From Archangium sp. (GTDB taxonomy: Bacteria > Myxococcota > Myxococcia > Myxococcales > Myxococcaceae), in NCBI GenBank assembly GCA_030695565.1, contig JAUYRZ010000123.1, positions 124,001 through 188,000 of the forward strand: a DNA stretch of 64,000 nt, read 5' to 3'. Within the stretch, counting starts at the first letter, position 1, and each line of letters begins with the position of its first letter. Below the pieces are notes generated by a model. It did not search any database. It saw only the letters and a list, made by a program, of their open reading frames with translations, and was not told where the DNA came from. The position numbers and the translations under genes are program-made. Positions 47,470 through 60,603 of this stretch are shown here, in pieces.

Positions 47470-49364
47470 GGTCCTGAACGCCCTTCTTTCTCACGCGTGA
47501 GCCAGGAGTCCAACAGCCAGAGACCCCAGAACTGCAGGCCCAGGTCGCGTCGGTTCTCTTGATGTTGCGCGAAGAGCCCCTCGAGTGCTCCTTTGCGGAA
47601 GAAGGCGCGAAGAGGAGAGCCTGGATTGAGCAGACGGTCCTCGAGCTGAGCCTTGACCCCCTCTCGAAACCACGCGCCAAGGGGAACCCCGAAGCCCATC
47701 TTCTTGCGGTGAATGACCTCGTGAGGGAGCAGGTCTCCGAAGGCGCGCTTGAGGATCCACTTGAGGTTGGTGCCCCGCGCCTTGAGGCTTCCCGGCAGGG
47801 TAGAGACGTAGTCCATGAGCGCCGTGTCGAGGAAGGGTGCCCGGCCCTCAAGGCTGGCCGCCATTGATGCCCGATCCATTTTCACGTTGAGGTCATCGAG
47901 CAGGTAGGTTTTCGAATTGAGATAGAGCACTCGGTTCATCGGGTCGAGACGCCCCGTGGCTCGATCGAGCTCCGTGTACGAACTGCCGAGGTGCGCTGGC
48001 GTGGCGAAGGCCGCAAGTTCCGGGATGAGGAGCGTCTGAAGCTCGCTGGCGGGAAAGAGCGAGACCCAATTTCGCAGGCGCTCAGGGAGCGGTTGAGAAG
48101 CGTGAAGCGCGAAGCGCCGCGCTCGTTCCCACGTCGATCCATGCCGCCTTCCGGCGGGAAGAGGGGCGAGCGCACGGCGGGCAATTCTGCGCACGAGCGA
48201 AGGGACTCGCTCAGCTGCCACCGCCGCCGCGAACCTTGGATAGCCGGCGAAGAGTTCGTCACCGCCATCGCCCGTGAGTGCGACGGTGACCTTCGCTCTC
48301 GTCAGCTTGGAGACGAGGTAGGTCGGGATCGCCGAGGAATCGCCGAAGGGCTCGTCGTAATGCCAGGCCAGCTTGTCGATGAGCTCAAAGCTTTCCGGTT
48401 TGACTTTGAACTCGGTGTGCTCAGTTCCGTAGCGGTCGGCGACCTGGCGTGCGTATTTCGTCTCATCCCAGTCCGGATAGCCTTCGAAGCCGATGCTGAA
48501 CGTCTTGACGGGCTTCGACGAGAAGCGGGCCATGGCTGCGACGACGAGAGTCGAGTCGATGCCTCCCGAGAGGAAGGCACCGAGCGGAACGTCGGACAGC
48601 ATGCGGCGCTTCACCGCAGCGAAGAAGAGCTCGCGGATTCGCCCCTCGACTTCCCGCAGATCAGTGACCTCCCGAGATGCGCCGAGCGGGAACTCCCAGT
48701 ACTGAGTGGCCTTGGTGCCCTCTTCCCCGAGCGAAATAATCTCGAAGTGGGCGGGCTTCAGCTTGCGAATGCGGGAATAAAAGGTGCCCGGGGTTGGCAC
48801 GTAGCCATGGGAGAGGAACTGGGGGATCGCATCGGGGGTGTGCGCCCGATCAATCGCAGGGTGGGCGAGGATGGCCTTGATCTCGGAGGCAAAGACGACC
48901 TTCTCCTGATCCTCGTATACGTAGAGCGGCTTCTTTCCGGTGCGATCCCGTGCAAGGAAAAGACGGCGCTGTTTGAGATCCCACAGGGCGAGCGCAAACA
49001 TTCCATCGAGCCGGCCAACCACGCCCTCGCCCCACTGAAGCCAGCCGGCGAGAATGACCTCGGTATCAGTGTGGGAACGGAACTGGTGGCCGAGACCTTC
49101 GAGCTCCTTGCGCAGTTCGGGAAAGTTGTAGATCTCGCCGTTGAACGCAATCCACGCAGAACCGTCGCTCGACTGCATCGGCTGCGCCCCAGCGGGACTC
49201 AGGTCGATGATGGCCAGGCGGCGGTGAGCGAGGCCTGCGCCTTCGAAGGACTGCACACCTTCACCGTCTGGGCCCCGATGCGCAATCGTCTGGGCCATCG
49301 CCCGAAGCACGCGCTCTTCGGCGCGCCGACCATCTCGATATACGACTCCTGCAATGCCGCACAT
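47463..49364 (-). CDS. asnB: Glutamine-hydrolysing asparagine synthetase family (AsnB)
   Basis: 633 residues. Cys2 is the N-terminal glutaminase nucleophile (MCGIAGVVYRDG), with RLAIIDLSPAGAQPM and FNGEIYNFPELR in the glutaminase domain. The synthetase half has LSGGIDSTLV (PP-loop), DGGDELFAGYPRF and SKTYLLDDLNVKMDRASMA. First gene of the leftward 11-gene operon. In surface-sugar clusters such proteins often amidate a sugar carboxylate (a uronic or nonulosonic acid) rather than aspartate; either is possible. Confidence 0.93.
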   Translation of the reverse strand: MCGIAGVVYRDGRRAEERVLRAMAQTIAHRGPDGEGVQSFEGAGLAHRRLAIIDLSPAGAQPMQSSDGSAWIAFNGEIYNFPELRKELEGLGHQFRSHTDTEVILAGWLQWGEGVVGRLDGMFALALWDLKQRRLFLARDRTGKKPLYVYEDQEKVVFASEIKAILAHPAIDRAHTPDAIPQFLSHGYVPTPGTFYSRIRKLKPAHFEIISLGEEGTKATQYWEFPLGASREVTDLREVEGRIRELFFAAVKRRMLSDVPLGAFLSGGIDSTLVVAAMARFSSKPVKTFSIGFEGYPDWDETKYARQVADRYGTEHTEFKVKPESFELIDKLAWHYDEPFGDSSAIPTYLVSKLTRAKVTVALTGDGGDELFAGYPRFAAAVAAERVPSLVRRIARRALAPLPAGRRHGSTWERARRFALHASQPLPERLRNWVSLFPASELQTLLIPELAAFATPAHLGSSYTELDRATGRLDPMNRVLYLNSKTYLLDDLNVKMDRASMAASLEGRAPFLDTALMDYVSTLPGSLKARGTNLKWILKRAFGDLLPHEVIHRKKMGFGVPLGAWFREGVKAQLEDRLLNPGSPLRAFFRKGALEGLFAQHQENRRDLGLQFWGLWLLDSWLTREKEGRSGPC

Positions 49365-49514
49365 GGCTCGCCCATACTCCTTGTTCCCAGAGCGCTACTC
49401 GTGATTCAGCGCACCTAACACAGAGGGCAAAGCGGGGTTGAACTTGGGGCGGGGGTGTGGGAACTCACCGACTCTTGAAGGGGTAGGGCGATCAACGCAC
49501 TTAAACTCAACAGA

Positions 49515-50444
49515 GTGGCGCCGGCAGGGGTTCAGAGGAATCAGCGTCGTGACGTGCTCGTTGGGGCGTTTTTCGTCGCGTTTTTCGCAGGCAGCCTCGG
49601 GGCTCTCGCCGCGCTGCCGTACTCGACCAGCTGGATCGAACGGGTTGACGAGTCCCAAGTGCTCGAGCGACCGGGCCAACGGTTCAAGGCCGGTCCTCTC
49701 ATCTGGGATCTTGAACTGCTTCGTTCAGCGCCTTCACTGCAGGCGTTTCGTGACACCTTCGGAGCCGAGTGCTCCACCCTGGTCGGCCTCGAATCAGCGC
49801 GCTGTGTCGCAGACATCATCAAAGCGAAAAGCCCCCGGGGCGCTCCGAAGATCGAGTTTGTCGATGGCAGATTCGATCCTTCCAGTGCACTCCGTGCCCA
49901 CATGGAAGGTGCGCCGGGTCACTGCACCACCCGCAGCGCGATGACGGCCACGGCACTGCTCTCGATGGGGATTGCCGCGCGCATCGTTCAAGTCCTTCCT
50001 GCCGAAATGCATGGGCACAACCTCGTGGAGGTCTGGGACCCGGTGCAGGGATGGCTTCTGTTCGACCCCCACTTCGATTCGTCGTACCTGCTGGGCGACG
50101 CCTTCTTGTCCGCAGCAAAGCTGTCTCAGATTCAAGGTGGGCTCCGCTGGAGACGACCGAGCGAAGGGCAACCTGATCCCAACCTCTTCGCGGGAGCCAC
50201 GATCAGCTACCCCGAACCCTGGCTCTACACGCGCGTGGGCGAGCGGTGTGCCGGTTGGCCGTTTCGTGGGTGTTTCGCGCAGCTGGGTCCGGTGCAGTTT
50301 CGGTACGGCTTGGCGCAGCGGTTGGCTCTCTTGGGCGCGGGAGTCTTCGGAATCAGCGCCGTGGTTTGGACCTTGTTCTTGGTGTGGCGGTCGAGGCGAA
50401 TCAGGGGTCGCGAACCCGCTGGAATCGCCCCCGAACTCACCTGA
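49515..50444 (+). CDS. Membrane-anchored transglutaminase-like cysteine protein
   Basis: 309 residues from a GTG. An N-terminal helix (about 13-33), a soluble domain and a C-terminal helix (about 272-292). The catalytic triad of the transglutaminase-like fold is in order: Cys137 (APGHCTTRSAMTATALLSMG), His168 (MHGHNLVEVW) and Asp184 (WLLFDPHF). It may act in the periplasm as a peptidase or transferase. Two further Cys (GERCAGWPFRGCF) may form a disulphide. Within the polysaccharide locus, but its role is unknown. Confidence 0.82.
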   Translation: MAPAGVQRNQRRDVLVGAFFVAFFAGSLGALAALPYSTSWIERVDESQVLERPGQRFKAGPLIWDLELLRSAPSLQAFRDTFGAECSTLVGLESARCVADIIKAKSPRGAPKIEFVDGRFDPSSALRAHMEGAPGHCTTRSAMTATALLSMGIAARIVQVLPAEMHGHNLVEVWDPVQGWLLFDPHFDSSYLLGDAFLSAAKLSQIQGGLRWRRPSEGQPDPNLFAGATISYPEPWLYTRVGERCAGWPFRGCFAQLGPVQFRYGLAQRLALLGAGVFGISAVVWTLFLVWRSRRIRGREPAGIAPELT

Positions 50445-50455
50445 AGCGAGGTTCT

Positions 50456-51703
50456 GTGACGAGTCTTCCGACCTCGCTTCTCTACGTGACGGCCGATGGG
50501 CTGCTCGAGCCGCTCGGCTTTTCGCAGGTCGTGCGCGTGGTCGAAGGTCTGGCCCGTCGCGGTTGGCCCTACCGGCTGGCCTCCCTCGAGAAGACCGCGG
50601 ACCTCGCGCGGGAAGACCGCGTTCGTGATCTGCGGGCAAGGCTCAGCGCCTCGCGCATCGACTGGAACTTCACCCCCTACGCGAGTGACGGCTCAGTGTC
50701 CGCCGCGGCTCGAAATGAAGCCGCGCTCATCAGCGCAGCGACGAGCACCCGAGGCGTCGCTGGCCTTCACGCCCGCGCGTACCACTCGGCTGTCGCCGCG
50801 TTCGCGCGCTGGCTGAGGGATCGCACCCCGTACCTCTTCGACGCGCGCTCCTATTGGTTCGACGAGCGCCTTGAGGACGGACGCTGGTTCACCACGCCCA
50901 TCCGGCTCGCGGTCGCGCGAGGCGTCGAGCATCAACTCTTTGCCCAGGCGGCCGGCGTGGTCACTCTGACCGAGCTGCAGGCCGACGACGTGCGAGCGGG
51001 CCGCTTCGGAACCTCTCGCCACAAGGCGGTGCAGTGCATCACCACCTGCGCCGACTTCCACGACTTCGTGCGCCGCCCCTCCGCTGAGTGCCTGCGCGTT
51101 CCTGAAGTCATTCGGAAGAACCTCAGTGGCAAGCGCGTGCTCGGAATCATCGGGTCGGTCAATCGCTCCTATCTCGTCGACGAGACCCTCTCGCTCGTCT
51201 CCGCCGTGCTGCGACGTGACGCGAACGCACACCTGCTCATCCTGAGTGGGCAACGCGAAGAGTACGTGCGCCGCCTCGACGGTCTCCACGTCGACCCCGC
51301 TCGTTTCACCCTCACCCGCGCAGATCACGAGGCGATGCCCGAGTGGCTGTCACTCATCGACTGGGGAATGTTGCTCCTCAACCCCGGCTCGCCCGCCAAA
51401 CGCGCTTCCATGCCCACCAAGCTCGCTGAGTTCCTCGCCTGTGGCGTCAGGCCGGTTCAGTTCGGGTGCAACGCCGAAGTCTCCGAGTGGGTTCGCAGCA
51501 CCGGCTCGGGTTTCGTCCTCGCCGATGTTCGCCCAGAAACCCTCGAGGCTGCTGCGGAGCGCATCGTCGCCGCCCCCGCCGATGCGGGCGTGATGGAACA
51601 GGCGAGGGTGCTCGCTGCTCCGCATTTTTCACTCTCCTCGGGGCTCGACAAATACGAACGCGTGTTGCTCGCCACCTTCGGCGATCTCCGTCGAGCGCCC
51701 TGA
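50456..51703 (+). CDS. Glycosyltransferase, GT4-like
   Basis: 415 residues from GTG 50456, preceded by AGCGAGG. SLLYVTADGLLEPLGFSQVV is a frequent N-terminus of exopolysaccharide glycosyltransferases. PYLFDARSYWFDERLEDGRW and VTLTELQADDVRAG lie in the acceptor half; LGIIGSVNRSYLVDETLSLV, NPGSPAKRASMPTKLAEFLA in the donor half. The Ugd gene follows after 22 nt, so a UDP-glucuronate or UDP-xylose donor is plausible. Confidence 0.85.
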   Translation: MTSLPTSLLYVTADGLLEPLGFSQVVRVVEGLARRGWPYRLASLEKTADLAREDRVRDLRARLSASRIDWNFTPYASDGSVSAAARNEAALISAATSTRGVAGLHARAYHSAVAAFARWLRDRTPYLFDARSYWFDERLEDGRWFTTPIRLAVARGVEHQLFAQAAGVVTLTELQADDVRAGRFGTSRHKAVQCITTCADFHDFVRRPSAECLRVPEVIRKNLSGKRVLGIIGSVNRSYLVDETLSLVSAVLRRDANAHLLILSGQREEYVRRLDGLHVDPARFTLTRADHEAMPEWLSLIDWGMLLLNPGSPAKRASMPTKLAEFLACGVRPVQFGCNAEVSEWVRSTGSGFVLADVRPETLEAAAERIVAAPADAGVMEQARVLAAPHFSLSSGLDKYERVLLATFGDLRRAP

Positions 51704-51725
51704 ACAATGGTAGGTAGCGCTCTCG

Positions 51726-53024
51726 ATGCGCATCTCCGTGATTGGCGCTGGGTATGTCGGGCTGGTGGCGGGCACCTGCTTCGCCGACTCCGGCAATGAC
51801 GTCATCTGCGTCGACCTCGATGCGAGCAAGGTCGACGGGCTGAACGCCGGCCGGGTGCCCATCTACGAACCCGGCCTCGAAGACCTGGTGAAGAAGAACC
51901 TGCACGAGCAGCGGCTCTCCTTCACCACCGACCTCGCCGCCGCCGTCGCCAAGAGCCAGGTGGTGTTCATCGCCGTCGGCACCCCGCAGGGCGAGAACGG
52001 CGATGCCGACCTCCAGCACGTGTTGAAGGCGGCCAAAGACATCGGCCGTGCGCTCACCGGCGCCACCGTCATCGTCGACAAGAGCACCGTGCCCGTCGGC
52101 ACCGCTGACCTCGTCAAAGCCGCCATCGCCCAGGAGACCACGCACCCCTTCGAGGTCGTCAGCAACCCCGAGTTCCTCAAAGAAGGCGCCGCCCTCGACG
52201 ACTTCTTGAAGCCCGACCGCGTGGTCATCGGCACCGATTCCGAGCCGGCCCGCGCCTTGATGGCCGAGCTCTACGCGCCTTTCGTGCGCACCGAGAACCC
52301 CATCCTCTTCATGGATACCCGCTCGGCCGAGCTCACCAAGTACGCCGCCAACGCCATGCTCGCCGTGCGCATCTCCTTCATGAACGACGTGGCCTCGCTC
52401 TGCGAAAAGGTCGGCGCTGACGTCGACCTCATTCGCAAAGGCCTCGGCGCGGACAAACGCATCGGCTACCCGTTTCTCTTTCCCGGGGTCGGCTACGGCG
52501 GCAGCTGCTTTCCCAAAGACGTGAAGGCCCTCGTCAACACCGCGCAGGCGAATGGGCTCGAGTTCGATCTGCTCCGCGCGGTCGAGAAGACCAACGCCCG
52601 GCAGAAACGTGCGCTCGTGGAGAAGGCGAAGGCGCACTTCGGCTCGCTCCAGGGGAAGTCGTTCGCCGTGTGGGGGCTCTCGTTCAAGCCCAAGACCGAT
52701 GACATGCGCGATGCGCCTTCTCTGGAGATCATCGAGGGGTTGCTGGCGGGTGGGGCGCGGGTCACGGCGTTCGACCCGGTCGCCAATGAGAATGCCCGGC
52801 GGTTGCTCGGTGACAAGGTCAGCTTCGTCGAGCGGCCGTATGACGCTCTGGCAGGGGTGGATGCGCTCTTCGTCGTCACCGAGTGGAACGAGTTTCGCCA
52901 CCCCGACTTCGAGCGCATGAAGGGCTTGATGAAGGCGCCGGTCATCTTTGATGGGCGCAATGTCTACGCGCCTTCGAAGATGCGGGAGATGGGCTTCACC
53001 TACTTCGGCATCGGACGGAAGTAG
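51726..53024 (+). CDS. ugd: UDP-glucose 6-dehydrogenase
   Basis: 432 residues. NAD-binding MRISVIGAGYVGLVAGTCFA, then FIAVGTPQGENGDADL, STVPVGTADLV, SNPEFLKEGAALDDFL, ELTKYAANAMLAVRISFMN and the catalytic Cys261 in GVGYGGSCFPKDV. It oxidises UDP-glucose to UDP-glucuronate, the substrate of the UDP-xylose synthase at 18506-19456. Last gene of the polysaccharide locus; an imperfectly terminator-like hairpin (ACTTGC-TC-GCAAGT, 53026-53039) follows. Confidence 0.97.
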   Translation: MRISVIGAGYVGLVAGTCFADSGNDVICVDLDASKVDGLNAGRVPIYEPGLEDLVKKNLHEQRLSFTTDLAAAVAKSQVVFIAVGTPQGENGDADLQHVLKAAKDIGRALTGATVIVDKSTVPVGTADLVKAAIAQETTHPFEVVSNPEFLKEGAALDDFLKPDRVVIGTDSEPARALMAELYAPFVRTENPILFMDTRSAELTKYAANAMLAVRISFMNDVASLCEKVGADVDLIRKGLGADKRIGYPFLFPGVGYGGSCFPKDVKALVNTAQANGLEFDLLRAVEKTNARQKRALVEKAKAHFGSLQGKSFAVWGLSFKPKTDDMRDAPSLEIIEGLLAGGARVTAFDPVANENARRLLGDKVSFVERPYDALAGVDALFVVTEWNEFRHPDFERMKGLMKAPVIFDGRNVYAPSKMREMGFTYFGIGRK

Positions 53025-53066
53025 GACTTGCTCGCAAGTGCCCGGAAACAGGTGCATGGGCCTGCG

Positions 53067-53128
53067 CTATTAAAGCCCGCTTACCGAGCCTGTCCGTTAT
53101 TAAAGAGAACACTCGTTTGCTTTATTAA
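53067..53128. promoter_or_regulatory. Three TATTAA direct repeats before the Fic gene
   Basis: CTATTAAAG (53067-53075), TTATTAAAG (53097-53105) and TTATTAA (53122-53128) stand out in otherwise GC-rich sequence. Spacing is 30 and then 24 bp. They end 22 bp before the Fic start codon and could bind the Fic protein's own winged helix or another regulator. Confidence 0.4.
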
Positions 53129-53150
53129 CCCAACTCGCTAGGAAAGCGGG

Positions 53151-54320
53151 ATGACACAGGGGTCTGCCACCCGCCGAGGTCACTTCGTCGAGACGCCGGT
53201 CTCTGGCGAGGTGGTTCGCGCTTTTGTGCCCCCTCCACTCCCTCCCGTCCCGCCTCTTGATCTCCTCAGCCTGCTCAATCGCCTGAGCGCAGCGGAACGG
53301 GCGGTGGGACGCCTCGACGGGATCACGATGCTGCTGCCGCGGCAGGAACTCTTCCTCTTCATGTACGTGCGCAAGGAAGCAGTGCTCTCGTCGCAGATCG
53401 AAGGCACGCAATCGACTTTGTCCGACCTTCTCCGGTTCGAGACCGAGGCTCAAGCCGGTCAGCCCGTCGACGATGTTCGTGAGGTGTCGAACTACGTCGA
53501 CGCGATGATGTACGGACTTGGCGAGCTGGAAAACCTGCCGCTCTCACTTCGGCTCATTCGCAACATGCACGCTCGTTTGCTCCAGGACGGCCGCGGCGCG
53601 ACTCAGAGCCCCGGAGAATTTCGTCGCACCCAGAACTGGATCGGGGGCACGCGCCCAGGCAACGCGCTCTTCGTGCCACCGCCCATCAGCGAGTTGGATG
53701 CTTGCCTCGACGCCTTCGAGCGCTTCATGCACGAAGAAGAATCGCGTCTGCCAGCGCTGATCAAGGCAGGCCTTCTCCACGTGCAGTTCGAAACGATTCA
53801 CCCCTTTCTCGATGGGAATGGACGGATGGGGCGCTTGCTCGTGACGCTGTACCTGTGCGTCAACGACGTCCTCGAGAAGCCGTTGCTCTACTTGAGCCTC
53901 TACCTGAAGACGCACCGTGCCGATTACTACCGGCTGCTTCAGGAAGTACGCGAACACGGCGCGTGGGAAGCGTGGCTGGAGTTCTTCCTCGACGGCATCA
54001 CTGAGACTGCAAATCAGGCCTTCGATGCTGCCACTCGAATCGTCGAGTTGTTCAAGCGTGATCGCGAACGGATCGCAGCCGAAGTAGAGAGGGCAGGTTC
54101 AGCGCTCCGCGTGTACGACCTGCTCCAGCAGAACCCGTATGCGACGGCCAAGTTGTTGGTCGGGCGCACTGGCCTGACAGCGCCCACCATCAATGCTGCG
54201 CTCGCCGACCTTCAGCGATTGGAGATCTTGGAAGAAGTCACGGGCCGCAAACGGGGTCGTGTCTTTGGCTATCGGGAATACTTGAAGATCCTCAACGAAG
54301 GCACGAACCCGCTGCCCTGA
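53151..54320 (+). CDS. Fic family AMP/NMP-transferase with inhibitory helix and winged helix
   Basis: 389 residues with GGAAAG before the ATG. The Fic motif HPFLDGNGRMGR (residues 217-228) is intact, including catalytic His217. An N-terminal inhibitory helix carries SSQIEGTQSTL, matching [S/T]xxxE[G/N], so the protein is a self-inhibited class II Fic. The C-terminal ~80 residues form a winged helix (VYDLLQQNPYATAKLLVGRT, GLTAPTINAALADLQRLEIL). Such proteins modify targets with AMP, and the DNA-binding domain suggests autoregulation. Single gene without a separate antitoxin. Confidence 0.92.
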   Translation: MTQGSATRRGHFVETPVSGEVVRAFVPPPLPPVPPLDLLSLLNRLSAAERAVGRLDGITMLLPRQELFLFMYVRKEAVLSSQIEGTQSTLSDLLRFETEAQAGQPVDDVREVSNYVDAMMYGLGELENLPLSLRLIRNMHARLLQDGRGATQSPGEFRRTQNWIGGTRPGNALFVPPPISELDACLDAFERFMHEEESRLPALIKAGLLHVQFETIHPFLDGNGRMGRLLVTLYLCVNDVLEKPLLYLSLYLKTHRADYYRLLQEVREHGAWEAWLEFFLDGITETANQAFDAATRIVELFKRDRERIAAEVERAGSALRVYDLLQQNPYATAKLLVGRTGLTAPTINAALADLQRLEILEEVTGRKRGRVFGYREYLKILNEGTNPLP

Positions 54321-54321
54321 G

Positions 54322-56004
54322 CTACTGGCCTCCGAGCGCCTTCATCGCCTTCTCCAACTCCTGCATCACCTTCGGGTCGAGGCCCTGCATCGAGCCCCCT
54401 GTCAGGAGCGAATTGAGATCGAGTCCGCCGATGTCGTCATCGCCGTGCGCCTCGTTCCACCAGTGGTTTCTCAGCGCCTCGAGCTTCTTCGCGTGCACCG
54501 GGTTCTGTTTGCCCACCAACTCCGTGAGCGTGCGCGAGGTCACCCAGCGATACCGGTTTTGCTCGACATAACTCTTCAGGCCCTTGAGCCACGCCTCGTC
54601 GCCCACCAGCTTGCGCTGCTCGTCGAACAACAGCGGCGCCTTCCCGTAGATCAACGCCGCGTACTCCCGGTTCGACGAATACTCGTGCGTCGCCCGGTTG
54701 GCCTTGCCGTCCACTCCGCCCATCAACCGGTGCAGCTGGTACGCCGCCTTCAACTGGCCGTCCCTCATCGCCGCCGCGGCCTGCTTGCCCTGCCTCCACT
54801 CGAGCAACAACAACGCCAGGTGCTGCGTGAGCGGCTCGTCGGCCACCGGCTCCGCGATGGGATCGTTGCCCACCAACATCGCCGTGTACTGGTGCGCGAT
54901 CTCGTGATCGATCGTGAACTCCAGCGTGTTCTTCATCAGCTGACCCATCATCGGCCCAAGCAGCAACATCGCCGCCTGCATCTCTTCGCCCCCCAACCCC
55001 AACGCCTCGAGCGGATCCGTCTGCCCTGACAGCAGGCTCGTCGACACGCTCACCAGCCCGGGGAACTCCATGCCGCCCGCGCCGTTCACCAGGCGCATCT
55101 CCACCACCCGCAACGTCTTGAACGGGTAGGGGCCCAGCTTTGCTTCGAGCAGCTCGAGCGCTTTCGCGGCGTGCTCCGTCACCTGGGTCGCCTGCTTCGC
55201 GTTGCCGAACAGCACCGCTTCGACCGTCACCTCGCCCACCTGCTTCGACGTCACCTTCGCGCCCTTGAGCACCAGCAGCGGCAGCTCCCGCGCTCCCGCC
55301 GTCGCGTAGGCAAAACGCACCGCGCCCTCGCCCGTCGGCACTTCACCCACCGCCTGCCCACTCGACACCGTGCGCCACCCCAAAGGAGAAACCACGCTCA
55401 CGATGAAGTTCGACGGCTCGAAGCTGCCCAGGTCGCCGATGCCCGACGGCCCTTCGAACAACTTGCCCGCGCGTTCGGGGGGAATCATCGGCATCAACCC
55501 CACCAGCTGCAGCGTGTCGTCACTGGCGGAGAACGCGCCGTAGTCGCCGCCGGGACTGTCTTCGAGCGCGCTGGTGGCCCGCGGCAGCTTCGGCACCCGG
55601 GCCTTCAGCTCGAACTCCACCGTGAGCTGCTCGCCCTTCTCGGCCTCGACGCGGACTCGGTAGAGCGAAGGATCGGGCTGCGCGAGGCCGGTGTCTTTGC
55701 CGTTCACCTTGGCCCGGCTCAAGACCACGGCGCCCGGGTGGTTCGCGTTGGGGGTGCAGCGCAGGTACAGCTCGGTCAGCGGTGATTTGGCGGTGATGGT
55801 GAGCGCGACTTTGCCGGTCACCAGGCGGGCTGCCGGATCGACCACGAAGTCGCCGCGGTAGAGGGGCAGCTGGGTGGGGTCTCCCAGCACGGCTTCCAGG
55901 CGGGCTCTTTCTCCCGGTCTCAGCGAGGTGAGGGCCAGCTGCGCCTCCGGCGAGAGGTCGGCTGCGAAGCAGGGCAGGGCGATCAGGAACAGCAGCCAGC
56001 GCAT
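54322..56004 (-). CDS. Secreted M1-like (gluzincin) metallopeptidase
   Basis: 560 residues. Signal peptide MRWLLFLIALPCFA cleaved before ADLSP. An N-terminal beta domain of about 240 residues is followed by GAGGMEFPG (310-318, equivalent of GxMEN in M1 enzymes), and the zinc site His367-Glu368-x-x-His371 with Glu390, exactly 18 residues after the second His (HExxH-x18-E). TTSRTLTEL follows near the C-terminus. Predicted periplasmic or secreted aminopeptidase. One base separates its stop from the convergent Fic stop. Confidence 0.88.
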   Translation of the reverse strand: MRWLLFLIALPCFAADLSPEAQLALTSLRPGERARLEAVLGDPTQLPLYRGDFVVDPAARLVTGKVALTITAKSPLTELYLRCTPNANHPGAVVLSRAKVNGKDTGLAQPDPSLYRVRVEAEKGEQLTVEFELKARVPKLPRATSALEDSPGGDYGAFSASDDTLQLVGLMPMIPPERAGKLFEGPSGIGDLGSFEPSNFIVSVVSPLGWRTVSSGQAVGEVPTGEGAVRFAYATAGARELPLLVLKGAKVTSKQVGEVTVEAVLFGNAKQATQVTEHAAKALELLEAKLGPYPFKTLRVVEMRLVNGAGGMEFPGLVSVSTSLLSGQTDPLEALGLGGEEMQAAMLLLGPMMGQLMKNTLEFTIDHEIAHQYTAMLVGNDPIAEPVADEPLTQHLALLLLEWRQGKQAAAAMRDGQLKAAYQLHRLMGGVDGKANRATHEYSSNREYAALIYGKAPLLFDEQRKLVGDEAWLKGLKSYVEQNRYRWVTSRTLTELVGKQNPVHAKKLEALRNHWWNEAHGDDDIGGLDLNSLLTGGSMQGLDPKVMQELEKAMKALGGQ

Positions 56005-56028
56005 GAGGCGAACATATACGCCACTTAC

Positions 56029-56072
56029 GGCCCCTCACCCCGACCCTCTCCCCGCTTCGCAGGGAGAGGGAG
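56029..56072. repeat. Dispersed hairpin repeat, single unit
   Basis: GGCCCCTCACCCCGACCCTC followed by TCCCCGCTTCGCAGGGAGAGGG. The stem CCCTCTCCC/GGGAGAGGG is intact. It lies in the short gap between the divergent M1-like and ElbD genes, leaving about 20 bp to the ElbD start. Confidence 0.85.
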
Positions 56073-56091
56073 AACGGGTAGATGCCCCGGC

Positions 56092-60474
<4,383 letters not shown>

Positions 60475-60477
60475 AAC

Positions 60478-60590
60478 TCCCTCTCCCTGCGAAGCGGGGA
60501 GAGGGTCGGGGTGAGGGGCCTTCCGGGCTCCGGAGCCGCGCCCCTCACCCGGCCTTCAGCCGACCTCTCCCCGCTGGCGCAGGGAGAGGT
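60478..60590. repeat. Dispersed hairpin repeat, double unit inside the elbD operon
   Basis: CCCTCTCCCTGCGAAGCGGG then GAGAGGGTCGGGGTGAGGGGCC, a short GC-rich spacer with TCCGGGCTCCGGA, then GCGCCCCTCACCCGG and CCTCTCCCCGCTGGCGCAGG. Same facing pair as at 1140-1250. It fills the gap between elbD and the next gene. Confidence 0.85.
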
Positions 60591-60603
60591 GAAAGCGAAC
60601 TCA

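Noticed and set aside
53026-53039. Rho-independent terminator after ugd
   Set aside because: ACTTGC-TC-GCAAGT is a short hairpin without a following T-tract; at most a weak pause or operator-like site.
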